DNA from: Apostichopus japonicus
Taxonomy: Eukaryota; Echinodermata; Holothuroidea; Aspidochirotida; Stichopodidae
Direction: 5' to 3'
DNA length: 64,000 nt
NCBI RefSeq assembly: GCF_037975245.1
Contig: NC_092574.1
Coordinates: 5,388,713-5,452,712, forward strand
Shown: positions 22,379-35,500 of the stretch, in pieces
Layout: each line of letters opens with the position of its first letter
Position numbering within the stretch: position 1 is the first letter of the stretch
Program-made: the position numbers and the translations under genes
Notes under the pieces: model-generated
Databases searched by the model: none
Told to the model about the DNA's origin: nothing
What the model saw: only the letters and a program-made list of their open reading frames with translations

Positions 22379-25300
22379 ATAATCCTGTAAGTTGTAATTT
22401 AGTGGGTAAGGAATAAAACAGTAATGCAAGTCCAGAATAAATGTTTATTGGTACACAAACTATGTTATTTAAACATTCGCTGTAGGTGACATGTATTGGT
22501 CACTGGTATATATGTTGTAGTGCTGTGGTCTTGTTCTTGATGCAAATGAGACTCGCATAACTTACAATATTAGTGTTCAAAATGACTGTCTGGAAACAGA
22601 AACTTTGGGCAGCATATGTATTCATGTCCCACAGGCAGTGCACATGGTAACAACCATATCCTGTTGAACACAGAAAAGTTTGTGTGCTACAAAGTTGTAA
22701 TAATGTTCCATTCTGTTTCTTTCTGATAATTGTAAGCTTTTAACCTTATTACCATGAAGTTTCATTCCTGGTGTTATTCTGGTGGAAGTAGTGGATTATG
22801 TTTTCAGATTGCTTATTGTTCCTTTAATGTGTGGAGTATGTATGATCAATAGAACTGTCAAGCGATGTGGCTACTTTAACTCCAAATGCAGCTACAGATA
22901 TCCTTGCTGATGATTGGATACAGTCATAACAGCCTAACTGTTGTTAATTATGTTTAAAACTCTGTCAGAGGAGAAATAGTTAAAAGGTCAAGTGGTTTAT
23001 AAGAAATCATATATGCAGGGCATTGGATCCATGAGCTTGATTTGAATATATTCTGTTTGAGGGATCAAGTATCTGAATTAGTGTCGCATTTCCCCAGAAT
23101 TCCAACATTGCGGACAACGGTCACAGTGTCAGCTATCTGAAAGTCAAGGCTGGGTCATTTAAAAAAAAAATTCTAGCATCTGGAAGGAATGAGTCGAAGG
23201 TTTTTCGTCCAAGAAGTAGATATTTGGTGCGTTCAATTTGTGGAGGAGAAATCTCACGCTTTGTAGAGAGGCCATTAATTGAAAATCACTAAAATTTCAA
23301 TAGGTGTCTATTAAGTGAAGTGAATAAGCATTTTGTGATACAGCATGTTCCTAAGTGGTGGCAATAATTTGAATTGTAGTTCAGAATTTTGTTAGAATTA
23401 TTGGGGAATTTCAGCAATATTTGGTTTCCCTTAAAATATAACTTCTTAAGAATACTCTGCACTGTTCTTGAGTGTCTAATTGCAACTTAGAGTCAGTCTG
23501 CATTTTTTTTTTGTAGTAAATGAGTCGTAAGGTGAAAGTGATCATCAGCTAATTGAATTTTGAATAGTATATATACTGTACCTGTAAGTTACTTTAAGTG
23601 TTATGTATAGCAGCGTTAGCCATTGTAATTAGTCAAAGTAAGTCATGGACAGACTTAGAAAGTTAACATATAACATAATAATGACACATTTATCATATAC
23701 AATTAACATTTTAGTATTATGGCTCTAGATATTAATGAAATGGTTCTGTTAATGGAAGATTTCATTCCAATAAGAGCAGCTGGCATATAAACCATTTTGC
23801 TACTAACTCCCACTGCAGATTCAATTTTATAATGACCAGTCAATACAATAGTGAGCACCACAGTTTAATATGATGATTGTATTTTGTTTCTTATCAAGAT
23901 AGGTGGCAGTTAGCTGTTCAACTTCCTTGTTGATGTACTAATTCCTTTGCTAGGTATACAGGCCTATGCAATACATTTGACACTGAAGTGCATGATGATA
24001 TATACCAAATGTTGATGGTTTGGCAAGAAACAATTCTGGAGGTTTTAATGAACATTAATTGTGAAATTAAACAAACTAGTGATCACAATTTAAATTCAAC
24101 TTGACTTGCTTTTATGCCAGATTGAATGCTATACACCTTCTACCAGCTACAGTTGTCTACTTACAGTAAAAACACAAATTTTATATGGAGAGGGTGAAGG
24201 GTATAGGTTGAGGGGGGTATGTGAAGGGGGCAGATGTAATTTGCATCTCATATGGCAGTCAGAGATCTTAACCTGTGGATATATATGTGCTGGTCATAAT
24301 TCCTCCAGATACAATTCCAATCATCATCATCATTGTTCTCTTTCTTTTCCCTATAAAGCTAAGAGAAATTGCTCTAATTTAAGAGAGACTTTAAAGGAAG
24401 AAGTGGTTGACTTTATCTTCATTTTTTTATTCCATGTTTGTGTTGCTCGTAGTTCGCAATGCTATGAAACATCTTTGTAATCATCAGACTTTATTTTACA
24501 ACATTGCATGGTAACCTATCATACCAACATTGTCACCATGACAACCAATTATACTTGCACTGTGGCCAACAGAGCTCTTAAGAGAAAGTGAATGATTCCA
24601 TGTTAGATGATGTCACATGACATGATGTTTAGTAAGTTAATGAAAATGCTGGGTTGTACGTGTCTCCTTAAATATTGTGAGTTCATAGACATGAGCTGTT
24701 GTTTGAACCTTGCTTAATCTTAAAATCACTTTAGGTCTTGAGGTTGTATTTACAATGTTAGAAGAATTATTGATTATATATGAAGGATGATGAATCCTCG
24801 TTAGAGTAGAAATGTTATCAGTTAGCTTTCATATGTTTAATTATAGAATCCTTGTTGTTGACAGTGAAGCTAGATTTATTTATATTTGATTACTTTGTAC
24901 TGGGTAATCATCTTCCATGTTGATTTCATTCTTCAATGCATCCGCAAGTTTTCGTTCGGTTTTTGTTCCGTCTCATAATGTGTGGCTTTATAATTGAAGT
25001 GACGAGTTGATGGAACTTCAAGGTAAAGTAGCCTTCTTTGCAAACAAAATGTAAGATAAGAGAGTGAAAAGGAATTTGTTGCTGGCTTTTGGAAAAATTT
25101 CAAACTCTCATCCTTGCAAAGGCAAATTTTTTGAGGTGAAAGTCTCAGACTTACTGGTGGTTGCCATTTTGTAAGGTAAGCAAATATGCTAGTTTTTAGT
25201 TTAAATGAATGAATCAGATGTGGCTAGTGTTTTGGATTTGGATGTTCAGAGATAACTTATAGTGACAGTTAACATGATAAAAAAAACATAGACATAATAA

Positions 25301-26006
25301 TAATAATAACAATAGATGAGCCAGGTCGCTAGGTATGTGTTTATGGGAAACTAAGTCCCTGCATGTACCAGAATAACCCAGACTAGTCCCTCAATTGGGT
25401 CCATGCAGAGGTAAAGTTCATATTTTTTGCTCATGATGGTATTTAAGTTGTGATTAGGCCCATGTCAGATTAAGTTTGGGTGTGCATGGGGTTCGTGGGG
25501 TTGATGTTAAAATGTAAGCCTCACAGATGCATAGAGATCTTTCAGTAACTGTACAGATTTTTGGGTGACAAGCAGTACACGTTAGTAAATGTTCACAGCT
25601 TTACAGCTACTAGCTACGAGTGAATGTTGTAGCCTAGCTTGTACTTTACTCTGTAAAAACCCAGACTATATTCAAGGCTATATAAAATGTATAACTGAAG
25701 ATGATGCCCAATTTTTTTTTTTTTATAGAAATGTGATATGGCTCTCCAAGTCTATAAGCCTCATCTTCTTTCATGCATAACATCAATGGGACAGTGACAT
25801 ACTGTTGTAAAGGTACTAGATATACAGTAAAGTATGTTTGGACAGGTAGATTCTGGTATACATACAGAATACATGGAACAACATTAACAGTCATTATATT
25901 AAACATGGTTTCATATTATGTAGTGCAACTCAGCAAACATGAAAAGTTTGAGTTGATAGCCTCCTTTCACAACTTTGGGTCATGGTTTGCTAAGACCATG
26001 AGGACA
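22379..26006. other. Non-coding, nothing recognised
   Basis: A long AT-rich stretch. Frames at 24106-24480 and 25773-26120 have no recognisable domain, and the second runs into the hAT element. A short AAT run is at 25294-25312. Confidence 0.4.
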
Positions 26007-26014
26007 CCCCTTTC

Positions 26015-26332
26015 CATAGGTGTAGGAGCCCAATTTGATTTGGGGGGGGAGGGTGTAACGACTTGCCCGAAAAATATAACCAAAATTTTGTTCACGCTCG
26101 GCTCGCGTTCAGCATGTTAATGTACATATCATATTGGCATTTACATTAGTAATGGCGAGTTAGTCGTGCAAGCTTAGAACTTTATTTTAAGTACCAAGGA
26201 GATTTTTTTTTAAACTATTCATTTTATTTTATTTCAGTAGGTGCCCGAAGAATTCTCAGCATGTTGCCCGAATTATCACAAAAATATTTGGTTGGGGGCT
26301 CCAGCCCCCCCCCACCGCCTCCTATGCCTATG
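26015..26332. mobile_element. hAT 'CATAGG' element copy 3, perfect 8-bp target duplication
   Basis: It begins CATAGGTGTAGGAG and ends CTCCTATGCCTATG. It is flanked by identical 8-mers CCCCTTTC at 26007-26014 and 26333-26340. Compared with the copies at 8556 and 12905 it is shorter and has one, not three, of the internal units with 'tttcagtaggtgcccga'. The perfect duplication fixes the true element ends and classifies the family as hAT. Confidence 0.9.
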
Positions 26333-26340
26333 CCCCTTTC

Positions 26341-28639
26341 CATCATACAGTTACATGCTCAGTGTTTCATGACTTGGCATGGTTGGTTGTCTATATTCAC
26401 ATTATCTATTAGTACCACACTAGCTAGTTAAAAAGTAACATATTACTATATTAGTAAACACAATTGAAGCCAGGATTGATGAAGTGTGACAGGTAGATTT
26501 GAAAGGTTTGCAAATGAAAGAAATAAAGACATAGACTAAGTTTGTGGGACACACAATGTTCTGTAATGAGTAGGAGATCTCTTAGAATGTATCCAATTGT
26601 GTTTGAATACTCTGTGGCTTAGTCCGTGTGACACAAAGTTCCAAATCAATGCAAACTGCAGATTTAAGAATGCTTTAGACAAACTGTTTGCATGAAATAC
26701 TCCAGATGTCAGGGGAGTCCTTGAGAGCCAAGTAGGCCCCTGGGAGAGTTATGTCCCTGGGCCCCATTTGTAGTCTTCATTTTAAGTATATGTTGAAAAT
26801 GAGATTATGCTACTTAAGTCTTTATCTTCCCATATTTCCACAGGCCCTTAGTTTTATTGAACACCTTTGCTTTTTAACTTAAACATAACATTGAAAGGGC
26901 AGAGAGGATATTAGAATCATTGCGTGAGACATTCAACGGTCTAAATTTAATTAGGTGTTATTCATCCTGCTTTTTCTTGTCGTTAAAGCCGACTGCCCCA
27001 ATGTAAATTACGAAAATATAGCCACAGAGCCATCTCGGGCCCCAATTGAAATTTGTGTGTGGCAAGGTTGTTAATAGGCCTGAAGTAAAACATGTTTGAA
27101 AGATGGATGCTTTTATGCCACATTATTTATATATTCCGATAATGAAACAGTAAGTGTTGGAACAGGGAGACATGTCAGACATGAACAACCTAATGTCTAC
27201 ATGGGGAAAGTATCCACAAGCAAATTAATTGGGGCATGGACGTCGCTTAGGGCAAGTTTTTGGGGCCGAGATGTCTTAATACCCTCCATACCATTTAAAT
27301 GTGTAATACGGAGAGGAAATTTGTGTGTGTTCAGTGAAAAACATCTTGTAAGTATTACTTACGGTAGCGCACATGCTGCCACTTGTGTTTGCACAGTGTG
27401 GAAGCGGACTGCCGTGAAGTTGGGCTAGAATGATTCCTCCTGAAGCCCACACCACGAGACATGCATGTAAATAAACGCAATAGGCATTTATTGTAGTGAG
27501 AAAATTGTTAGAGCTAGTCCAACCACTATTGAGTTTAAATGCAGTTGTATTTCAAGCTCTATGTGTTCTTTCTGTTGGATTCAATGACGTACGGAACAAG
27601 GAACTCAACAATAGTGCATACAAGGGCTTCTAAATTGTTTAATTGGATTTTTCTTACGGATGTTGTACTAACCTACGTTTGAGACTATCGTCATTATTAT
27701 TGTGCCAGTTTGACAGGTATGTGAGCACATTCATACAGCCTACTGTGTCATACTACCCGCCAACAACGTGATCTTGTGATTTACGTTAATTGGGGTCAGC
27801 TTGCGAGTCAGGTATAGGGAAATCGTGAAAATCGTTGCAAATTTCGTAAAAAACAAAAATTTCAGTATGTTTTGGTAACTTATAAACTACACTATATATG
27901 AAAAGCAGAGATTTTTTTCTGTTATTATCGATCATCTTAAAGGGAAGAGTCTGTCAGTAATGTAACACTTGAGGTATTAAAAGATCTTATCAAACATTGG
28001 TAGTGATGCACACCTCTAATTGGCAGTACTCCTCTTGTGCCTATTGATAAGGTTATGTTTATGTTTGTTTTGTTTTGTTTTCATATTTGTAGTTTCTCAC
28101 AACTTGTTTCAGAGTTAAACCTACTGTTCTTTCGGACTCTTGCCACGAATGAATTTCCTGGATGCTCAACACCTTTTAAATTAGGTATTATTTATTAGCT
28201 TTTAACCTTTGCACCTTCCAGTCAAACACTGCATATTAAATTCCTTGAGAAGACACTAAGTTTGAGTGAATGATGTACATACAGTGAGGGATTCTTGAGT
28301 AACTATACTGTCAGTCACCAGTTACTGCTTGTCCTATAAGTTGTGTTGACTGAATTATTAATAGTCCATAAGTTTTCAGGGACAGAACTGATTGAAGACT
28401 GACCAAACAAGTTCAAGATTGATTGATAAATGACAGGAACAAGAACCCAGACAACAGGAAGCATTTTATTCAGTTTCAGTGCCATATTTTCTCCATCATA
28501 TCCAATTTGTTAATTTTCTGGTTTATAATATTTCATGCCCTTAAGCTATGGCATACTGGAAAAGTGAAGTTACCTTGTAAGCTGTTAGGTACATGCACTG
28601 AGAGGTAACTCACTACAAGTTTATTATACTGTCCCTAGC
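26341..28639. other. Non-coding, nothing firmly recognised
   Basis: A slightly CpG-richer area near 26980-27450 contains a 110-codon frame (27096-27428) with no recognisable domain and no clear splice partners. The rest is AT-rich. Confidence 0.4.
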
Positions 28640-29015
28640 TAGATATAGCTAGTTAGCTAATAGCATGTAGAGCTGTATGCATACAGATCTATATATGTTA
28701 TTGTACTGCCCTAGGTTGTTAGCTATTTAGTATGTAGAGCTGTATGCATACATCACTACATACTATTAGCTAACTAGCTAGCTAGCTAATAGCATGTAGA
28801 GCTGTATGCATACAGATCTATATGTTATTGTACTGCCCTAGGTAGTTAGCTATTTAGTATGTAGAGCTGTATGCATACATCACTACATACTATTAGCTAA
28901 CTAGCTAGCTAGCTAGCTAGCTAATAGTATGTAGAGCTGTATGCATACATCACTACATACTATTAACTAGCTAGCTAGCTAGCTAGCCAATAGTATGTAG
29001 AGCTGTATGCATACA
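28640..29015. repeat. Palindrome-rich tandem repeat just upstream of the pirin gene
   Basis: The phrase GTAGAGCTGTATGCATAC occurs six times (near 28667, 28734, 28796, 28861, 28932 and 28997). Between copies are runs of (GCTA)n and the near-palindromes 'agtatgtag...ctacatact' and 'tagctagctagcta'. Each copy can fold into a long AT-rich hairpin around TGCATA. The block lies a few hundred bases 5' of the first exon evidence for the pirin gene. Confidence 0.85.
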
Positions 29016-29239
29016 AATCTATATGTGTACTGATGCATACCTGATTTTATGGTCAGTGCTGGTTATGCTATTTCATCTTTCATACATATGTGGATGTGTG
29101 TTTCTAAGTATACATTTACATAAATCAATATTCAATCTTGAGCAATTTGAAATTCAGCATATGTGGGACATTGCTATTAGTACATGCTCACATAGCCAGA
29201 ATACAGGTAAAACAATCGCTGCAAACTATTCAAGTTGCA

Positions 29240-29261
29240 GATTCTATTTTGGTTTCATGAA
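29240..29261 (+). other. Probable 5' untranslated exon end of the pirin gene
   Basis: A consensus donor GAA|GTAAGT at 29262 pairs with the strong polypyrimidine acceptor 'ctccttttttgcag' ending at 29429, giving a 168-base intron. The upstream limit is uncertain: an AG at 29238-29239 would make a 22-base exon, but a longer first exon is equally possible. Read across the junction, the pirin frame stays open back to a stop at 29208-29210 without an ATG. This supports 29481 as the start codon. Confidence 0.5.
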
Positions 29262-29480
29262 GTAAGTGCATTTCTTTGCCTCTTCTTGTTTGGAATGCGA
29301 TGGCTCATTTCGTCTATCAGTTTTTCACTATCGTTTTTAATCTGCGTACTCAGTTTTAAACTGACATTTCAAGGAGTGGTTGGACATACTTTGTCATAGT
29401 TTATAATTTCTGTTTCTCCTTTTTTGCAGATTTTTATAAAATTTGTTAGTAACAGTGCATCGACCACTTCCAGCACCGAA

Positions 29481-29570
29481 ATGTCTTGTCATGTGATGAA
29501 AACAATACCCGCAGAGGAAGAAGAGGAGGGTCTCGGCATCAGAGTGAAGAGGACAATTGGAGGGTCAAAG
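29481..29570 (+). CDS. Pirin gene coding exon 1
   Basis: Thirty codons from ATG 29481 to the donor AAG|GTGAGG at 29571. The acceptor before 29430 leaves 51 untranslated bases in this exon. The peptide has an acidic run (AEEEEEG) followed by LGIRVKRTIG, which matches the pirin N-terminus where a VGARVRRSIG-type segment forms the first strand. Phase 0 at its end. Confidence 0.88.
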
Positions 29571-32500
29571 GTGAGGTGATGATTACAAGGGTGCAGGGTG
29601 TGGTTACTTGATAAAAGTAAAGAAAAAATAACCATGAAAATATTATTTTGTGTTCTTTTCAGTAGGTATTTAATCACTACATAATGTTTTTGAATGTGTA
29701 AAGGCTGGATGTAGCTTATTTGCTCTAGTAGAGGACTTGTATTCCTTAGGTCACTGGGTCTGATACCATCGCAGGTGACATTGCTCTCTCAAATTTAGTT
29801 CATGTCTGCAGCTTTAATTTCTGATCATGAATTGGATATGTATGTTTTAAAACATTAACTTTGGATATTGGTAGCCTCCAAGACAGTTGGAAGTTGTGTC
29901 TTATTTCTTCTCTATCACTTTAAAGCTGCATTCCATTATTAACAAGCTCAGAACTATACTCCTACTATCATAATGATCTCAATCATCTCTATTTGGTTTT
30001 GAAAGCTTCCTTTTAATCATATTATTATAGTGATGTATTTTGTTTCCTTGGGAATTACCCCTATTGAAAAAAGTATGATGAAACAAATTAAGGTTTGTTT
30101 ATCAACAAGTCCACATTGACACAGGCTTGTTTGTGTACACCTGCTGTGGCTGGTTAGAGTTTGCAAGTATGACTTTAAACACATGTGCTAGTATAGTAGT
30201 ATACATGCTTTAACTTAGCACCAGTTGGTGTAATACAGTGGCATGTACAAAGGGGAAGAGGGAGGGGGAAGGCCTTGCCCACCATCTCTTATCAGTTGTT
30301 TGGTTTTTTAATTCTGTTGGGGAAGAATTGAATTGCTACTATGAGTGAATGTGTACTCACGAATGCATTTGTAATGGTGATTTAAAAATCTATCGGATCA
30401 GTTGATCATGTTTGAAAACAAACATATGTCCTTGACTTTGTTGTTGTTGTTGTTGATGATCAACATTTGATCTGCTCAGCCTTTGCAAGATGGCTACTTC
30501 TTGTGACCTGTCAAAAACTTTAACTTGAGGAGATTTAGGCTGTCATGATTGTGCATCTTATTTTTGAATGCAGTATGCCTCTTTAATGTTTCCCTTTATC
30601 TTCTACAAAAAATGACTCAACTTCTGTGAGAAAGCTATTGGGAGTGGTTGAGAATTTGTGGTTTAATAATTCAATGTTCTACCTGTTGTGCATATAGATA
30701 TTTACAATTAGATTTGAGATGATGCTGCACTCTCACCTTAAGTAGTTTTCCTATGGCTTTCTAATGAAGCAGAATACCTGAATTGCCTGTCAGCCTCAAT
30801 GAAATGTTTAACAGTTTGATTAATGTAATCTTAAAGAGGCAGTGTGTATGTTGTAGTTTAAAGCAATGCAGAGTATTGTAGTCTTTTGGGGGAACCAAAA
30901 GATAACGTTGACCTTTCTCTGCTTGTGTGTTCCAGATGGACTATTTGGATCCATTTCTTCAGTTAGACCATTTCCAAGCTCAGAAACCAAGCTGTATGCC
31001 AGATCATCCCAGTAGAGGATTTCAGACGGTAAGCTAATGCAATACCCTTCTGAGGTTTATGCGTTGATGTACTCAACAATTACCCTTTTTTCACATATGA
31101 GGCTGTATTACATGTGTGTTTGAAATTTGTATCTACTGGTGAGATCTGTCTCTGATATTTTTTGCCAATGCTGTTGCTTTATAAACCTTGAAATCTTACT
31201 AAAGGAACCACATTACCTCAAGTAAAATGGAAGAATCTGAGGAGATTGTACCTTATTTCTGCCTCTGGATCTCATGTGATTGATACATGATAGTATTTCT
31301 TCCTCTGTGGTCATATTCTGTTTTAGTTGTCTAGTGTTTCCATAGATAAGTTAAATTTGTGAAATGTATGAGGTGCTTCTTTATTGCACTCGAAGCAAGT
31401 CACACAAATTATGCATACTTTTGTTGTAGACACATATATATGTTATATGTTAGGGAAATGAAGGTTGCAAGAAAAACAACAAGAAAAGACAATTATGAGC
31501 ACAGTACTCAATACTGGACTAAAAATATGACAGCAATTTGAGGATGACATTATCCGCTAGCACAGAGTTTCCTGCCTGTTATGATTATTCACTTTCTCAT
31601 TGTATGTGGTGGGTGGGGGTTGGGGTGGGGGGTTGAGGGTAAAAGGGATGGAGGATGCAAACTTTAAAGACTCTTAAGCCACCATGTGGACATACATTCC
31701 ATTGTTCCGAGTGAGAACTGTTGAGATCATTTTGTTGAGTACATTTACAATCAAAAATGTATTAAACGTGAGATTGAAAACTCAGTGAGCAAGACAAATG
31801 TTATCGTAGATCTGACCAGCAGTGATCATTTTGTCCTAATAAGATCATAGAATGGCACTTAATTATTAAAGACATTAATGTAGTGAACCATCATTAAACT
31901 GAATGTTTTTTAGGTCCTTGGAGCTATAAGCTATCATGGGTTGACTAATTTGGTGATAAAGACATTAATTTTTCTTCCCTGCCAATTTTTTTTTTAGGTC
32001 ACATACATGCTACAGGGATCCATAAAATATTCAGACTTTTGTGGAAATGTTGGAACAGTAACACCCGGAGATGTCCAAGTAAGTCAGAGTTTGAAAGCAA
32101 TTATTCTTGAAGGAGGGGGGATTGGGACAAGTACAAATATGGCAGACACTCTCAGAGGCATATGTAGGATTTACCAGCCCACTGTTAAATCAGCTGCAAG
32201 CAATGTTTAGTTTGGCTTTCTAATGTACATCCATTTCGAGCAACATTATACTCTTTTAATGCGATTTAGTATAAGGCATGTGTAAACGGAAGGACACAGA
32301 AGCTCATCAGGGGCAATCCAGTTTTAAATTTCTTATCAAACATATCTACTTCTTTTCTCAAAATATCATATTGGATGTCAAAACTGTAAGTGGCACACAA
32401 CATACCATTATGTACGCCTTGTTAAGTATGATATTTCCTATTGTGTTTAGTTTTACCCTTATTTCTGGATAGTTTTACTAGATTTCCATAACCCCACCCC

Positions 32501-35500
32501 CATCCCACCCATGCCCACTATCTCTCCCACTTCAGCCCTGACTTCAACAGATGTAGTCTTGAAGAAAGTGTTTACACAGCAGGGTGGCTGCTGCTTGCAT
32601 GCCCAGATGCACTGCATCAATGGCTCCTTATATCGGCTGTGTTATAGTGATATGATGTTAAACTTATATTTGCAAAGTGATATTCAAGTTTGTATGAAAT
32701 CTCCACAAATTGGTATTTAAGCTTGGTACTTCATGCATTTGAAATGATCATCTTAATGAATGTTGAACCACAGGTGGTGTCATCAGGGTGTGGCATGGTC
32801 TACTCGGAGTCACCCGTTTCCGATGATGAGGCTGTTGGTATTCAACTCTATGTCAATATCTCTGAGAAGGACAAACTCTCCCTGCCTGGGTACCAGTACA
32901 CATCAGTCCAAGACATTCCAGAGGTGGTTATACAAGATGGCATCAAAGTGTCAGTTGTTCTAGGAGAGGCATTCAGCAGTAAGGTGTGTTTAATCATAGT
33001 AAACATAGAATGTAAGATGGTAAGGTAGGCGGGGGGGGGGGGGGGGAGTTGCAATGATGGAAGCCAAGTTATTTAATTATTGAACATATGCAATTATTTT
33101 CTGTAATAATTTAAGTGCTCCAAACTCCCTGCCCTTAACTCCTGCCCACCTCCAGGGTATCATTCACATCACCCGTTATATCCCATCATATAATTGTATT
33201 CTTTGTACACAAGGTGAATGCTCTCCCTGTATATAAACTGAAATGCTGCCCTCATAATCTTAAGCTTTGAATCTCCAAAGCAAGAGAGAAGAGATGCACT
33301 CTTAGGTTTGATATCTTTTTCTGAGTTTGAATTTTGAGGATTAAATAGGTTAGAAGAAAAAGATTCAACTCAATTTCCTCAATCAGTGAGTAAATTTAAT
33401 ATGACCCAGTTAGACTATCTTCCATTCCTCTGTTATTATCCATCACAATTATTAGTCAGTAAAGGCCTACAGTTTCACCTGTTATTACAATAATCCTCAG
33501 TATTTTACATGAAAATCAGAATTGTAACAGTAGATGAACACTCATCTCAATGGTTCAAGGCATGATATCTTCAATTTGCTCTATTTAGTTATGAAACAAA
33601 AATACTGCAGTATGTGCTATTTTTTTTCTATTTCATCTTGGGTTTTCACCAGATAATTGTACTTTATTTATTCCAGTGTACCTCGAATTGCATCACACCT
33701 GTAAATATATGTGATGTAACCATAGCGACTGACAGACATCTGGAGATACCAGTACAACCAGATTGGAGTGTGCTGATCTACATCCTATCAGGAAAATTGA
33801 TTATTGGTAAGATTATTGCAAAGTTGAAATTATAGTTTTGACATTGTCTTGTTACATGTGGCCAGGAAGAAATTGTCCTGGAAGCCGTGGTCTTTCTACA
33901 GACCTTTGACAAATCCTTTTGGCTGGTTATTTGGTGAGCTTGTCACTGATTCTGTAAGCGTCGGACTCTCTGCTGCAAAATATAGAAGTCTGATCACTTT
34001 CATCTATAAACCAGATAAGGACCACAGGTTTTTAATTTCCCTGCATTTTGTTTCTTCCTCTTTTCATTCCCTTTCAATTAATTTTTTTTAAATTTATTTA
34101 ATTTTTTTTTAAATCTTTCAGGGCCACCTTCAAATACAAGGGTAGTTTTATCTCAAGAAGCAGCTGTTATTAGCAAAGGTGATGATCTCCATATTGAGAA
34201 TAAGGTAATTTATGTTTGTACTATGTTGTAGAATTTGGAAACACATCCTGTTTCTTTAATGTCTACTTGGTAGACATGGACCAAACTCAGTATTAGCTGC
34301 ATGTCCAATCTTAAATATTGTAACGTTGACCAGTGTCCCCGAAGTCCAGCTGCTTGAACTAATAAAAATCTTCAACACATATCAAGACAAAAATCGGAGA
34401 AGAGGTTGATGACTTGTTGATCGCTTATTTATTGATTTATTACGTTGATCTTTGATTCACTGGCACATGAATTTACCACAGATTATGGCCTTGGCAGACT
34501 TTACAGATAAGCAGTTAATAGAAATGGTACAGGAACTGTCTGTACACTTAAGCAGTAACACAGTTACGCACTTAGGAAGTTACCCAGTTAGGTAGTTACA
34601 CAGTTACGCAACTACGCACTTACGCATTTACGCACTTACGCATTTACGCACTTACGCAGTTACGCAGTTGCGCACTTACGCAGTTACGCACTTACGCAGT
34701 TACGCACTTACGCAGTTACGCACTTACGCAGTTACACTAACTCGTGGAGGCATACAAGATATTTTATTGGGACTTACTCAACAACAGGCTTAAAGACTTA
34801 ACCAGTTTATATTACTAAATAAAATACAGTATCTCTTTTCGAGATCACAACCGAACCAGTACGTGGGTAAATGTATTTACAGATGAAGGATAATACTAGC
34901 GTTTGTTGACACTAGTCGTTCTCACTACTTGCTTTGCTTAAGAAAACACAAAAGATATATATAAAACAAACGCCCACATGAAACACACGGTATAGCGTTT
35001 GTGAGCCTCCTAGTGAAGTCGAAATTACAATTATCGAACCCCCTATAGAATGTGACGACAAATATGACGTCCTAAAAATACACCCTAGTTTCTTGCTACT
35101 TCAATGCACTTAGCGCAACGATAATTTTCTTACAATTCCCTAGGTGTACGAAAAATAACCCCCGTCACCCCAAAGGTACCCGATTTAATCTTTCTTAAGA
35201 CAAACAATTAAACCTAGGAGTCATGCCAAGCACATAATCGTGTGATAGAACAAAAATATACCAGTGAAGTGGTAGCAACTTACAGAAAATAGGCGTTCTC
35301 TCGGTTCTCTCTCTGTCAGAGGCTAATCTTGGAATACCTCGTGAGCGTGGTGAGCTCAAACTAATAGAACAATCTGCGCTACCACTAACATGGGACACAT
35401 CTCAATTCGGGTGCTGATTCAGCAAGGTTTATAAACAAACAGGGGTACGATTTTCATTGGCTGTCCCCACCTGCAACTCGCAAAAGCTCTACACATGTTT

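Noticed and set aside
27096-27428. 110-codon frame in a CpG-richer area
   Set aside because: No recognisable domain, no splice partners and no conservation evidence; left as an unexplained frame.
29023-29265. 80-codon frame ending at the pirin 5' donor as an upstream coding exon
   Set aside because: Its frame does not continue into pirin after splicing (it meets TAA in the next exon), so the region is more likely 5' untranslated.
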